From positions 17,788,911 to 17,852,910 of the forward strand of contig CM046844.1 in the NCBI GenBank assembly GCA_025618425.1: a DNA stretch of 64,000 nt. The letters run 5' to 3'. Source of the stretch: Heliocidaris tuberculata (lineage: Eukaryota > Echinodermata > Echinoidea > Camarodonta > Echinometridae). Every line of letters starts with the position of its first letter. Position 1 is the first letter of the stretch. Under the pieces are notes generated by a model. That model had not been told where the DNA came from. It ran no database searches and saw only the letters and a list, made by a program, of their open reading frames with translations. Positions 30,780 through 44,500 of the stretch are shown here, one piece after another. The position numbers and the translations under genes are program-made.

Positions 30780-32010
30780 TGGCCATAGGCCTGGAAAAGA
30801 ACCACACGTAGAACTTTCGAACCTTCTCCCTAATTGAGAGACTAATCTTGAGCTGCCTTTGGCCTCATGGACAGGCAGCGGATTCCTGAGCAAGCCAAAA
30901 TCCAGGACCTGGAAAGTCCTTTATTAACGACCTCCTGAATCTTACCCAGTTCATAAATATATAAAAAAGGACTTGTAACTGGTGCAGCCTTTGTTAACCT
31001 GTCTGCAGCTTAAAGATACATTCAACCACAGAATATTAAGTTTGTTCAGAGCTATTCGAGATTACACAAAATGTAAGGTTGACATCTCTGATCCAAAACG
31101 TGTCGAGAGAACAGACGTTTATTTCATGTAACACAGGGATGGTCACAGCAGATGATGCAGACAGAAAAATGGGCTTCCCCAAGGTAGCGTTTTTGCCCTA
31201 CGAGAGAATTATGATCATCCTGTATGTTGAATACCTTTGTATATATAGGACGCAATATAGTCCCAGTCATTTACCTGTCTTGAGAAAACTCTCACTCAAC
31301 TATATAGAGGGCTTTATCAACTAGTATTCTGTAAACACCTTCGGGCTAACCCAGAAAAGACACAACTTGGTGCTTTTCATCTCGAAAACGATGACGCAGA
31401 CCGCTAACGTAGTGTCCACTGGTATTGAAAGAGACTAGAACACTATAATCTTTCCTAAGCTACAAAGACCATATGTCAGCAAGACCAAAATAGAGGTAGG
31501 AGCCAGGAGTAAAACCTTGAGAAAGTTGGCAAACTCTAAATGGGGAATAGATCCAGGAACGATTCAAAGCACTGCATGCTCTTGCGCATTACTACTCAGG
31601 GACTGAGTATGTCTGTCCAGAGTTCGGGGGCACTCCTCTCACGCCATTCATGTCCTTAATACAGCTTGCTGATTCATCTCTGGTTGCCTCAAGCCTTCAC
31701 GAGTTGACTGATATCTGCTTCGTTACAGGCTTATCTTCAAGAGCGGAACGCACCAAACATGATGATGTCATTCGCCATCCACTATTCCTGCATGTCATGC
31801 AAGCACCAAAAGGCCAAAATCCAGGAACAGATTCTAGCCTCTACACCTGGTGCAACTCCTGTATGGTTATCCCTGGAACTATATCATATTGGGTCCACTA
31901 CAATCAAAACCCTACACACTGTCTATAAAGGCCAAAGCAGTCCCCCTAATAGGAGCTCACCAGTTTGGCGCTGCCTTTGGAACCGCCGAAGACGTGCAAA
32001 GCCCCAATGT
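30780..32010 (+). mobile_element. Decayed jockey-like RT fragment (copy 2)
   Basis: It repeats the sequence at 1..1190 and extends further 5'. GTGCAGCCTTTGTTAACCTG near 30983 reads roughly AAFVNLSAA, the RT motif A region (normally FVDLSAAYD). The GLPQGS region is damaged near 31164. A stretch of about 70 bp around the YADD-proximal region differs from copy 1 by deletion. The hAT-like MITE of copy 1 is absent at 31395. Dead element within the duplicated unit. Confidence 0.7.
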
Positions 32011-32164
32011 TGAAAGGTGTTTGTTTGTGCGTGAGTGTGCGTGTGTACGTGTGTGTGTATGTGTGTGTGGGGGGGGGGGTGCCCCCTTGATGGTTCTACC
32101 AAATGTGACTGTGGGGAGGCATTTCAAACAACGGAACACCCCCTGTAAATCACCAGATCTCCAG

Positions 32165-32302
32165 GAGGCGTTTTATTCAATGTCTTGTCAGTGATTTTTT
32201 ACCGACAAATTTGCTCTCAGCCAGTTAGATGCAAGGATTTCAGTAGCCTATATAGTTATTGCAACTTGTCATTGATGACAAGTTTTATGAATAAGGGCCC
32301 AG
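32165..32302. mobile_element. Degenerate foldback MITE upstream of gene 2
   Basis: GACAAATTTGCTCTCAGCCA and the end ACAAGTTTTATGAATAAGGG then CCCAG match the interior and right end of the MITE at 18144 and 53260. The left terminus is not clear. It lies near the place where gene 1 carries the unrelated MITE at 1248..1410. Confidence 0.5.
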
Positions 32303-32745
32303 GACTTCAGCCAGTGCGCCAGAGCATGTGTTATGAAGTGGCTAGGAAAACTGTAGAGACACAACAAGAAGAACTTAGAAGACTAGGCAAACACGCATAC
32401 TTTTGAATTTATTGTGAAAATTTGAAAATATGATGTTCAGTTTAACATTGCAACTTTGCGATGATTGAATAACAATACATTTTACAGTTCATCTGTTGGT
32501 GTAAAAGAAGGTGTAGTGATTTCTTTCCTAGTAAGAAATGTCAAATCATAGCTAAAGAGATGGGCATACTTGATTAGTAAATCTTTATTGATATATAAGA
32601 ATTAAAGACAAATCATTGCACGACAGTATTGTATTAATTAATGTAATTGTTTACTATAATTCATTTAAAAAAAATAATATTAATTTAAAAAAAAGCGTTC
32701 ACACTGGCATGGCAGTAGCCACTTGTATTTGGAACGTAGTCCGAG

Positions 32746-32752
32746 TATATAT
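32746..32752 (+). promoter_or_regulatory. TATA-like box upstream of gene 2
   Basis: TATATAT after GTCCGAG, about 90 bp ahead of the start codon, matching the element upstream of gene 1. Confidence 0.35.
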
Positions 32753-32839
32753 GAGTATATCTCGCATTAGATTGTTAGAATTTTCAAATTTGCAATTTTG
32801 TCGACACTTTGTTGTGATTTTTCCTTCTTATTCAAGGCA

Positions 32840-32984
32840 ATGTATCTATGGATCGTCCTGGTGTTGACTACCTTTACTTCAGGCAGTGCAGATCAACAGG
32901 TCTGTCTTCTTCCTGGGGACGCTACCTGCAGTGACCCTCCTCCTCTTCCTCCGCCATGTCCGCCATGCGTCAAAGCAGTAATTG
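32840..32984 (+). CDS. Gene 2 exon 1: signal peptide and Pro/Cys hinge
   Basis: MYLWIVLVLTTFTSGSADQQ followed by DPPPLPPPCPPCVKAVI. Phase 1 donor ATTG/GTATGA as in gene 1; one codon shorter than there. Confidence 0.82.
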
Positions 32985-35900
32985 GTATGAATATTATCAT
33001 TCAGGGGCGTAGATAGCAGGGGGGATGGGGGGAGGGGGTATGCATCCCCAACTTTTCGGGTGGGGGGGGGGGGGGGGTGGTGTGTACAACCATTCCCCCC
33101 AGGTTTCACCCCACCAAAAAAAGTGGTGGGAAATATACATTTCTATATTATGTTGTAGATAAATATAATTTGATATATTATTATTATATATATTATATCT
33201 ATTGATTTTATTTTTATATATTCTTTATTTCAATATAAATTATATATCTGTGTATGATATTGTAGATTTATATGAATTTATTAATATTTATCTACAATGC
33301 TGTCTGGCTTCTGATTTTTCCCGATATATTTTTACACCACTAGAAAGTGAAAACCAACATGGGTGTTGATCTGGGAGTGATATGGAGGTATAATTTTTTT
33401 TTAATGAAGTGGGGGGGGGGGGGGGGGGGGGGGGAGATGTTGGCCTGCATGTGTTACCATCCCAAAATTTATTTAGATGTGATTTTTTTTTTCGAAGCCA
33501 CAATGCAGAAAAATTATTTAGATTAAAAGTACATGTAATTATTCTGGATTTAGAGGGTTCAGTCGGTAACTTTCCTTTATAATGCAATTCTGCAAAACTG
33601 AAATGAAATGTGGAATCCAATGTGATGGAGAAAGAGGGAATACATCACACCCAATATTTATTGAGGATGATGATGACCTGTGTCATCATCACCCAACTAT
33701 ACATAGAAGAATTATGAAATGACAATCATAACATGAAGGCCCGATCAGAAGCACCGCTCCGGGCGTTGCATGTGGGCACAGTGCCCCTTCTTTTCCCATT
33801 AACTTCAGATAAGTACCCCCATTTTTCTTTCGAGTAAGTCCCAGTTCCATATTCTTTTAAGTGCCCATTTTGATAATTACACCTCATCCCTCACCTTACC
33901 TTTGATAAATGTTCCTATTTCAACGATAGCATTTCCCCCCTTTTAATCCCTTTTATTCCTTTTAATGTAACAAGTCTTTTTTTGGTGTAATATATAGACA
34001 CTGATTTAATTTTTTTTACTCTATATAAGAACATTTTCCTGTTCTTATAAATGCCCCTTTTCAGGTGTTATAATTGCCCCTTTTCACCTGTGATGAACTG
34101 CCTTTTCTACCTTTTCTACACATTCATTTATTTTTCTAATAATTGAAGTGTCCTTTTCCCCATGAGAAGTACCACGTTTCCCTTTTCCATAACATGTGCC
34201 CCAAATCCAAAGTGACTTAGAGCCAGTATTCCCAAATGCTCGCTCGCTACGCTAGCTCGTATTAAAAGTATAGGTTATCAAATAAATTTTCATTATGATA
34301 TTTTTGCAATCACAATGTAATTGCTATTGTTTGCTCGCTCGCTTCGCTCGCTCGCTCAATATTCAAATCATACTACAAAATTGCAAAACATGATGCTAAA
34401 GTTGTATCTTGGATATGTAAAGAGAAAAACCATATACATGTTTACACACCCTCACCCCACACACTACGTATATACGTACAGATACACCCTTTTTTGTTTT
34501 TGTTTTTCAGTAATCTTTATTCAATTTCTATATAACATAACATTTGTCTTGAATGTATACAACAAATTACACTCTATAAAATCATTGAAACAAGGCATAT
34601 ACAACAAAAATATTGAATGAAATGTAATCATCAAAAAAAAAGAAGACGAAGAAGAAGAAAAAAAAAACCCATCCTTACCTCAAACAATGAATATCAAACT
34701 GTATAACATAATTCATTCTTACTCTAGACTCCTTATTCCACTTACTTCCACCCCCCCCCCCGTCCCCCTACTTAACCCTTATCACATGCAGCATACACAC
34801 ACCCCACCACCCACACGACACGCATACACACAAAAACACCCATACGCATTCATACTACATCATCTCAGGTTCCCTCCTCCAGTCTACATTCCTGACTTGA
34901 ATATTTGAATGAGCAATAAGCAACGACATAAACACACCGAACTGGAGGAAATAATCGAGCATAGAATGAGTGGGAAACAGGGAATGGGCTGAATAATAGA
35001 AAGTACCCCAGGGTGGTGTTTCATAAAGCCGCCCGCAAAGCCACGCACGACTCCACGAACGACCCGAGTACGAAGTGCCAGATAGGATGCCCAAAGTTTT
35101 TCCCGATGTTCCAACAAACGTGACTACACCTCCAATAAGCTCAACTAAATTATTGCAAAAAATATACTCCGCACCAAAAATGTTTGTCACAATAAGAATG
35201 CCAATTTACATCAGCACAGTTCAACCCAAGCCGACGCAGCCAAAAAATGACTGAGCATCCCATCTGGCTTATCATATCCAAGTCATTCGCAATGCCATGC
35301 CCAACTTCACGAACAGCTCCACGAAACACCCCCCAGGTCAATCAATCCAGGTTTATGTGTTCCCATTTTCGTAAATGCAAATGCAGTCTACCTGCTTTTG
35401 ACGCTAGAGTTTTTTCATCCTCTATAAATTCTGAAATAATTATTACTATCTTTTCTCTGGTTGGCAAGTTATTTTCTGACCTAGATTTGAAAATAGTATA
35501 TTTCAACAAAATCATCAGACTATTTACACACTTAGATCTATCAGAATTACCCGTGATTCCCAAAAGTATTTCTTGCCAATTCATATTTTTCAATTCAGCT
35601 ATATCAAAATGTTCAATCACAAATTTCCATATCTGTTTAACCTTGTCACACTGCCAAAATAAATGCGAATATGTCTCTGGTTCAAGTTGACAAAAGGAGC
35701 ATAGGTTATCAGCTACAAAACCAAATTTCATAAGCTGTTCTTTGGTATATACGACCCCGTGTACTAACATAAACTGAAATTCCCTGCATTTTCAAATCAG
35801 TGTTGAACTTCTCGGTCTGACAATTAGTTCCCTCAATTCCTTATCCGTAAAATCAAAGTTGTTGTGACCATCCCTTATCTGTAAACTATAAGTGTCTTGC

Positions 35901-38510
35901 AACTCTTTGACAAAATGTTCATAAATTCTTCTAGATTTTATGCATTGAAAATTAGATTTCTGCTCAAAAATATTCAAGACTATATTAAATTTTGTTAAAT
36001 CAACTTGCTGAAATCTGTCTATGAATTCATTGGTATAGCACTAATTATATCGTTTATCTTAAGCAAACCGTCTCCGTTAATACCAAGACTTTGGAAGTAT
36101 GCCACCGGCTTCACATGTCCATTATCGTAAATATCTGTTAGCTGACATATGCCACTATCATATAAATCACTACATAAAAAAAAAACGTTTTATCTCTTAT
36201 ACGTATATTTCTGTTATTAAATATTATTGGATTTATAACATCACTTTCAAAATTCCTGCATTTTTCTACATCCTGCCAAACTTTCATAATTTCCAAATAA
36301 AATGGTGGAGCAACCACTCTCAAAATGGACGACTCAAAATCAAAATCAAAATCAAAATCACATTTAAAAACAAATCTTCCACCAACTGATCTAAAACAGT
36401 AATCAAAATATAATTTCCACCCTGCATTCTTTTCTCCATATAATAAGCGCTTTAACCACATAATACGTTGTGTCTTGACAAACAGCTTGAAATTTGTCAT
36501 TTTTAAGCCACCATTTGCATAATCCTCATACATTATTTTCCTTTTTATTCGTTCTTTTCCACGCCACAGAAATTCAAAAGTAATCTTTTCTACTTCACTG
36601 AGAAAATATCCACTGAGGAACCACTATGAGTGACGAAACATATTAAGTTTTGATAATGCATATGTTTTGATCAGGTGTATTTTCCCCATAAATGTTAAAT
36701 CCCGTTCTTTCCACCACACTAAAAGCCTTTTAATTTTACTTAATATCTCTTTATAATGCAAATCCTCTTGTGTTTTCTTTTCTCCATCCTCACACCATTC
36801 CGCTCTCGATCTAATTCTTAAACCCTGACGAGAATACTCCTGAATTTTATTCAGCATGCACCTTTTCTCTTCAATTTCACTAACTATGGCTGTTGGAGGT
36901 GAAGTAAGTAATTGATGTTCTAACGTACTAATTTCCCTTTCCAATTTTTCAACTTCATGTCTTCTACGCTTTGCTTTTTCTTTTGAGTGCCAAATAATAT
37001 AATCTCTCATTTTCATTTTCAAAAAATCCCAAAAGAGTAATTTTTCTGTTATATCATGTACCAATTGTTCTTTCCATTCAATTATTTTATCATTAACAAA
37101 TTTACAAACATTTGATCTGCACATAAACTGTTATTAAATTTCCAATACGATTTACCAAAGCAGTAATTGTCCACCAAATGCTTAAGCTGTAACAAAATAC
37201 CTGAGTGATCAGGGGTAATCGACGTTAAAATATCACATTTGCTTACAAGTTTTAATAAGTTAGATGAGCCGAACCAATAGTCGAGACGACTTTGAATAAT
37301 TGGCCACTTTTGCCTAAATGTAAATTGCTTCTTGTTTGGATTTCTCTTTCGCCATATATCTTCTAAAATGTATCTACTGAGAAAATCTTCAAAATTATCA
37401 TTATATTTATTTTTTGTGACATTTCTTGGTCCCATGTAGTCCAAACTTCCATTCATTATTGTGTTAAAATCTCCGCCCAGAAAAAATAATTGAGACGGTT
37501 TAAACTGTTTAGAAATACAAGTGTTTAACTTTTCCAAAATTCAAGTTGCATTTTCTCTCTGTCCCTTGTGGGAAAATAACAATTACCTATCAAAACTTTG
37601 ACCCCTCGTGATTCTCCTTTAAGTATAACATATCGTCCTTCATCATCCACAGTAACATTATCAATTTTTAACTTTAAATCTAAAGATAATAAAACCAAAA
37701 CACCTCTACTATGGTTTGATCCATGACTGAAAAACATGGGCCCACCCCAATCTAATTTCCACCTTTCCTCTACATCAACTGTACTGTAAGTTTCTTGTAG
37801 GAGAACAATATCACTTCCTTTACTTTTACACCATTCAAAAATATTTTTCCTTTTAGCTTTATCTCTTATCCAGCGAACGTTTAAAGAAAGTAACGTAAGT
37901 TGTGACGATCTATCCATTTAGCACAGTGTCATTCGCAACAATGCATCTCAAAAATGACAAAGTATTTACAATAGAAATCAGCGTATTAGAGATCCCTTCT
38001 CCCATACGTCCTACAGCTCTCCAAGAGTAAGCGATATGCAAGTGAACGTTAGTCGAGAATTTCAAGCCAGAATGCGGACAGATGCAGGGAACTGTCAACG
38101 CAACATTCAGACTACACTGCTCACACAGACCAAACACACTCCAACATTCACTTATCTTACCCCAGCCCCCACCCTCCAACTACAACCTATCTTACCCCAT
38201 CCCTTCCAAAACTTCAAGGAGCCTAGTCCCCACCTATCCCAACCTACCCCATGCATGTGTGACAACACGACGAAGAATACACAAACAGAAAAAAATAATG
38301 ACCTCGTATAATCTATAATGTTAATACTATGGACCTTGTATTAGCGACCCTCCAACCACCGCCGTATAATCATAATAACTGTTTAAAAGTCTTAAACTTG
38401 GCCCTTATCAAGTTTCATCACAACGAAAACGAATCCCTACGCCCAAACCCAAATTTGAGACAAAGTATTAAAACTGCACATTTCACACTGTCTTGTCTTG
38501 TCTAGCAATC

Positions 38511-38569
<59 letters not shown>

Positions 38570-41500
38570 TCCTACAAACTCGCCTGAGATGTTCGCAGGG
38601 TAACCTAACAAAGAAATACACTAGACCAATAGGTCAATAGCTTTAAACGTGAGTATAGGGTATAATAGAATTTACCTTCTCAATATGGCCCTATAATTCC
38701 ATCAATGCATGTATACAAGTACATTGTTATGGGCCTGTATGGTAAGTCCATTGAATAAGCCAGTTCACGATTAAGCCTTGCACATGTGCATATAAAGTTA
38801 TGTCATGTATGTGTGCCCAGCTTGTGAAATTCACCTATTGGAACTCTTAAATACTATTCTAACACGTTCAATACGAGGCCTCATGCAGATCCTGTTCCTT
38901 GACATTAATGACCCACAATTGATATGCATGCCTCTTTTTAGAAAGCATACATAATATCCCATTCATTTCATGCCGATGAGGATCGCGGAATTATAATGTG
39001 AGGCTGATTTACGTTTAACCGTGAACTATTTTGTACATAATAAAGATACCTATTTAAAACAAGCAGGTGTATACACAGATAAAATGTACCTATCAACAAC
39101 GTTGTAAAGACCAAGACATCATAAACTTTGAGTATCCCTGGATAGGATAAAAAATTACAGTGTCGTTGGAAAACGGCATCATTTTCATCCAAGTATTCCC
39201 TTGTCATTGACACAAAGAAGTAACTTTTAATGCATATTACCGGTGCATAGCATATAAATATATTTTGACATCCAGAAAATAGCTCATGACATCTGAATTA
39301 TGTACTTTGAAAATCTAAGCTCGTACTGTGATTCAATGGAAGAGAGAGAGAAAAAAAAAATGGCGCCGTTTTGAACATTACAAACACATACCACATTATA
39401 GTGTGTTATGATCATGAACATTACCATTATAATGCATTGCTATCAACCAGTTCACGATCAAGCCTTGCACACGTGTCTGCAATTATAAAGTTGTGTGGGT
39501 CCAGCTTGTGGAATTCACAATCATGTCAATTTATAATTCAAAGACTATTCTAATATGCTAAACGAGGACGGAAAGGGCCTCGTGCATGTTCTCTCCCTTG
39601 CCATTAATGACAAAACACTATACAAACGTTATTATGCAGTCCCCCTTTTCCAAATTTTTATTGCATAAAAGATTTTTCCATTCGTGCCTAAACAGATCCC
39701 GGAATTGTAATGAAAAGCTGGCTTATTTTGGAATGTGCTTGCGGCTAAACTGGTTTGTACCTTGTATTGAAAAAAAAAAAAGTTGCTATTATGTTCATAG
39801 TTAGCAATGCATCATTAGTTGAAGTAAACTGCTATCAAATTCTAAACCAAACAGGTGCATATTCAAATGAATGCCCTGATTTACAAAGTTGTTTAGACCA
39901 AAACATCATAATACTTGAGTATCCCTGAACAGGATTTTAAACGATGTCGATAGAAACGGCGCCATTTTTATCCAGTATTCATGTTTCGTTGGCACAAAGA
40001 AGTACTAGGTGTTACAAAAAACATTTCCCACTTTTGATCCTTAATAGTTCGAAAACTATATATCAGATAACACTGTCATTGATATGAGTAATAGCTGAAT
40101 AGTGTACAATTTAGTTGGAGGTGATTTGAATATGAAAGCATAAATAAGTCTCATTAAATCCATGATTAATTTTAAAGTTAGGTTCCAGATTTTGGTCAAA
40201 TTTGAACCCTCTGTACAAAACTTGAACTTTACACAGGAACCAATGATGTGTATGTGAGTGTGTGCTTACAATGACCCTGAACAGTGGACATGAATACCAC
40301 CTTTTCAGAGCTCTGCTGACCAGGCTTCTGGTCTCTTGCTCCAAGGCACATGAATGCTTTATTAATAATTCATGATGGATTGCCCTGGGCACTGCGAGTC
40401 TGAATTCATGGTAAAGGGTAAAATGCATGCACATGAAAAAAGTAAGCACATGTTTCCATGTGCTTGCATACACTACATTTCATTCCAGCTAACAATCATT
40501 TTCATCATTATTATCATCATCATCATCACTATCACTATCATGATCATCATCATTATTATTAGCAGCAGCATTATCATCACCATCATAATCATCATCATCC
40601 TCATCATTTTTATTATTATCATCATAATCGTTATCATCATCATAATCATCACTTTCATTGTCATCATTATCATCACTATCATTGTCATCATCATTATCAT
40701 CACTATCATTGTCATCATCATTATCATCATCTCTGTCATCTTCGTCATCATCATCATCATCATCATCAAGGACAACATGAATATTCCTATCCTTTGAATG
40801 ACTTAAATCACTTCGCATTACTTTGATTGCTTCAAAATCCATTAAAATGACATCTCAGTGAAATGACTTTACACAGTTAATGCCAGAGGATGAATAAAGA
40901 CTAGCTGTGATAGTGGAATTCCTCATGAATAAATAATAAAGCATTCAAACCCTGGCCATTGTCCAGGACCATTGTCTGGGTGTTAACCACACACTTCCAT
41001 ACACACCAATTGACCCCTGTGCAAAGTTAAAGTTTTGTACAGAGGGTTGAAAATAGAGCAAAATCTGAACCCTAACTTAAAAATTAATCTTGAATTTAAT
41101 GAAACTAATTTATGCTTTCATTCATGGAAACCGGCTTTAAATGGGACACACGCCCATTTTCTCAACAAATCGCATAAGAGTCATGAATACGATCTATTAT
41201 GCTTGTTTATCATAGTTAGACATTAATGTATCTTGTTCAAGGTTTAAACCACTATGAATGCAAAGAAAAAAAGCTGCCTGACAAAATGTGCATAAAATTG
41301 ATACCAATATTATTCCAAAATTTTTACTTAGCAACGTAATTTTCCCTAGCAACCATTTCATCCCCTGTAAAAATCTGTGAATTTTCAATTAGAAACACAA
41401 TTTTTAAGTTTTTAACCAGTCAGGGAGACTCCCGAGTTTTCGGGAATGATCAAAGTCCCCAACAAAAGGGACGATTGGCCTCAATGAATCATTCATGACC

Positions 41501-44500
41501 TTTCACCGCTTTCTGACCGTTGATCTTCATGTACAGAGTGAATGACAATCCTACACCGTTTTGACATACATATCTTTAAACCTTCACCACAAAAAACGCT
41601 TATTGAATGTTGATGTTGAAATTTCAGTCAATGAAAGATAGATAAATAAAGTTTATCCCCTCCAAAAATCAGGATTCACAGGCCATGTGGAAAATTCGTA
41701 ATTGAAGGATGAAAACGCGATTCGAAAATGTATTTTTTTAATCTGCGTGACACGTATTCGTTCAAGGCGTTCTTAGTTTGCTCCAGCAATGCAACGAAAC
41801 ACACTGTGCCTGTAATGCCCTATGCATAGGCTGTGTGTTCACCATACACACACACATGTGTGCATCTGCGTGTATGTTATTGTGTGCGGGCCTCCGCCAT
41901 CCCGCTCGATGCGGAGCTCTGTGTGTACGTGTGTGTGTGTATTTCTTTCTCTCGCTCGCTTCGGTGAATTATTCTCGTAGCGACTGGAATAAGAACATAT
42001 TTTATAACGGTTCCCTGTGTCCAGTTCGCTTCGCTCCAGTACATAACAACCTTTTAATTGCGCTTCACTGTACCCTAAAACGCGGGCCTGCGGGACGCCC
42101 TAAGATTCGGCTATCTCCCTGACTGTTAACTCTATCAGATGAAAGTAAATTAGTTAAATGGGTGAAATGGTGCTGACCTTGATTGAAATTTGATAATGGA
42201 AAAGGGAAAAAACATAACAATAAAGTATTAACGTAAATGTTTGTTAAAATCCGCCTGACCAAACCTTTCACATCACAGCAAAATGCTATTTTAGTGTCAA
42301 ATTTGTCTGCATCCTACTATATAACCCGTCAACTATTTTGGGTGTGGAAATTGTGCATAACATTAGTAAGATTAAAAGGATAAGATTACACCCTCAATCT
42401 CAAAAAGTGTAGCAAATGTGGAATATTTTGATTACCCATGGCAACCATTCTGTTGCCTAGCAAAAAAATTTCCCTAGCAACCACTGTTTTTTTCTTCTTC
42501 ATTTCTCGAGCTTTTAACCTGTATAGGAACTCATGTTTATGCTTTGTGTGGTACCTCAAAGACTCCACTAGTCAAATAACCACTAATTTGATGAGAACTG
42601 CTGTTTTGCAAATTCATTACAAGGCATATCAAGCCCGTAAAGCTTTTTTAGAGGGGGGTTCGCACCTTAAGTAGAAATATATATGTGCGCGAAGCGCTTA
42701 TCATGAGCTCGAAGCGCGAAGTCCCTTGCGGCCTAGCCTCTAGCCGAGGCCTCTTGCTGCATTCCCCTGTAAACGGCTGCCAACGAGAACGGCTGCCAAC
42801 GAGACTACGAGGCGCGTCAGCGCCGAGGCCTCTACTCACTTGCCCCCTAATTAAATATGCAGTATTAAAATAAGGTAGTGATACGTCACAAATTGTATGC
42901 AGATTATATGCGATTTGCTGTCTTCACGCATTCTGACCAATGAGCTGCGTGTTTGGCGAAGAACTCGTCCATTATTTTAGAGGGAACTACTTAACGTAAT
43001 AAAGTAATAAAAAACAAACCTCCTTTTTTTTTCATTTATCTGAACAAATATTCATACTTTTACATTACAAAATTATATTTCATAGCATTTTTGCCGAAAA
43101 TTAATGGCTGTTATTGAGTCCTAGTTGAAAAATAAAATATATTTCTCCCTGCGTAAGAGCAACTGTGATTGTAAACCTATGTTGTAAACACTGTATTATA
43201 CTTTTTGTGCATGTTTACTCGCGTGGACGTGTGCATGTGTTGTTGAGTCGATCAGCTGATTTGAGGAAAGTTGGTATAAGTTAATTTTGTTTGATTTTGC
43301 AATTTCGAGTGAAAATATGGGATGATATCATGGATGACACTCCAACCAAACGCGTGGTACCGCAATGGAAAGAAAATAAAGGTAAATTAGCCTGTCACAG
43401 AGGACCAAGGACTTGTGTGATTTGCTATCGCGATTCAGTGACCATGCGAAAGTATACATGCGTAAAAGAACCATTGGCACAGCAACTTAAAGTATTAGCG
43501 GTGAGCATCCGGTTACTGCGCCCAGCGCAGTGGGGCTTGTTTCGTCCGAGATGGTGGGGCCTGTCCGCAGGAAATCGGTACATACATGTAGAGGAAGAGC
43601 TTGATATATGTAAAATATTGACACTGTGGTACTCCCACCCATCTCTCCTCCCACCAATCAGTGAGCGGGACAGACTCCTACTACTAAATATTATTTTTTT
43701 TAGATTCACCAATCAGTGACCAGACTTTTGCCTTCCATATTAAATATTCATGACACATCGTTTCATCATGGCGGAGACTTGTCGCGAAGAAAGGTTGACC
43801 AGAAGCCTTGAATTTGCTGCGAAAAAGCTCAAAATACCACATTTCAAGGATTTACAAGTTGAAGCCATTACCAGTGCATTGAATGGGAGAGACGTTTTCG
43901 TAAATCTTCCCACGGCTATGGAAGTAGTGGGTAAAATGGGTAAAATGGGGTGACTATTTCGGGACAGGCTCCCAGACTATTATGACATTTCGGCGCTGCT
44001 CTTTGGGTAGCACGAAATCTTTTGAGCGAATGCAGAAGGTATTGTATGGAATAGAAGAAACATGAATTGCAGTCGCTTCCTTTTCTCTCTTTAGAACAGG
44101 GGCTGATCCAGGATTTTGTAAAAGGGGGCACACAAATCACAAATTTTATGACAAGCAAAAAAAAAAAAAACAACAACAACTAAAAAATAGATAAATAAAA
44201 GCTCATCTGGGGCCGTATTCTGAAAACTATGTTAACTTCTATACTCTTAACATTATCTCTAAATCGGTATTCACGTCCATTTATCACTGATACTCCATTT
44301 ATAATCACTGTTAAAATACTCTTAGCCAATTAATCATGCCCCTCGTTTGATGGCGCCTACAAGTATGTCAAGCATGGCGCGCATTTATTGAGTTATTATA
44401 ATTTCATACGCACTACCTTTCTTGCGAAAGTGCCCATAAAAAGCTTCTTTATTCCTTTCTTTTTTTATGTTTCTGTGTCTGTTTCACGTTCAAAAGTCAT

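Larger units (their letters stand above)
23640..30780. other. Intergenic spacer between the two receptor genes
   Basis: About 7 kb of AT-rich DNA with no supportable gene. Open frames are short and without recognisable motifs. It holds the piggyBac-type MITE at 24876, the hAT-type MITE at 27030, a GATTT run near 25930, G and C runs near 26856 and 27750, and a tRNA-like segment near 29045. The remainder shows nothing I can name. Confidence 0.6.
34490..37917 (-). mobile_element. L1/Tx1-like non-LTR element, RT domain deleted
   Basis: Read on the minus strand from 37917: endonuclease, a pre-RT segment, a post-RT segment, a zinc-knuckle-like tail and, at about 34521..34490, AATAAA followed by an A-rich end. 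Frameshifts and stops separate the parts. The whole RT palm is missing between RAEWCEDGEKKT and the LTFMGKIHLIKTYALSK segment. It sits in the first intron of gene 2 in antisense orientation. The 5' end is not defined; the leader may reach about 38000. Confidence 0.8.

Noticed and set aside
38036..38311. Pro/Thr-rich plus-strand frame upstream of the L1-like element
   Set aside because: It is low complexity, has no homologous motif and overlaps the likely 5' leader of the minus-strand element.
40372..40842. Long frames on both strands giving poly-I, poly-M or poly-D proteins
   Set aside because: They are the six-frame reading of an imperfect ATC trinucleotide tract and show no domain or codon pattern.
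43291..43719. A 142-codon frame with a CxxC-like zinc motif
   Set aside because: The motif CHRGPRTCVICYRDS is short and the rest of the frame is not recognisable, so it is mentioned only with the RecQ-like fragment.
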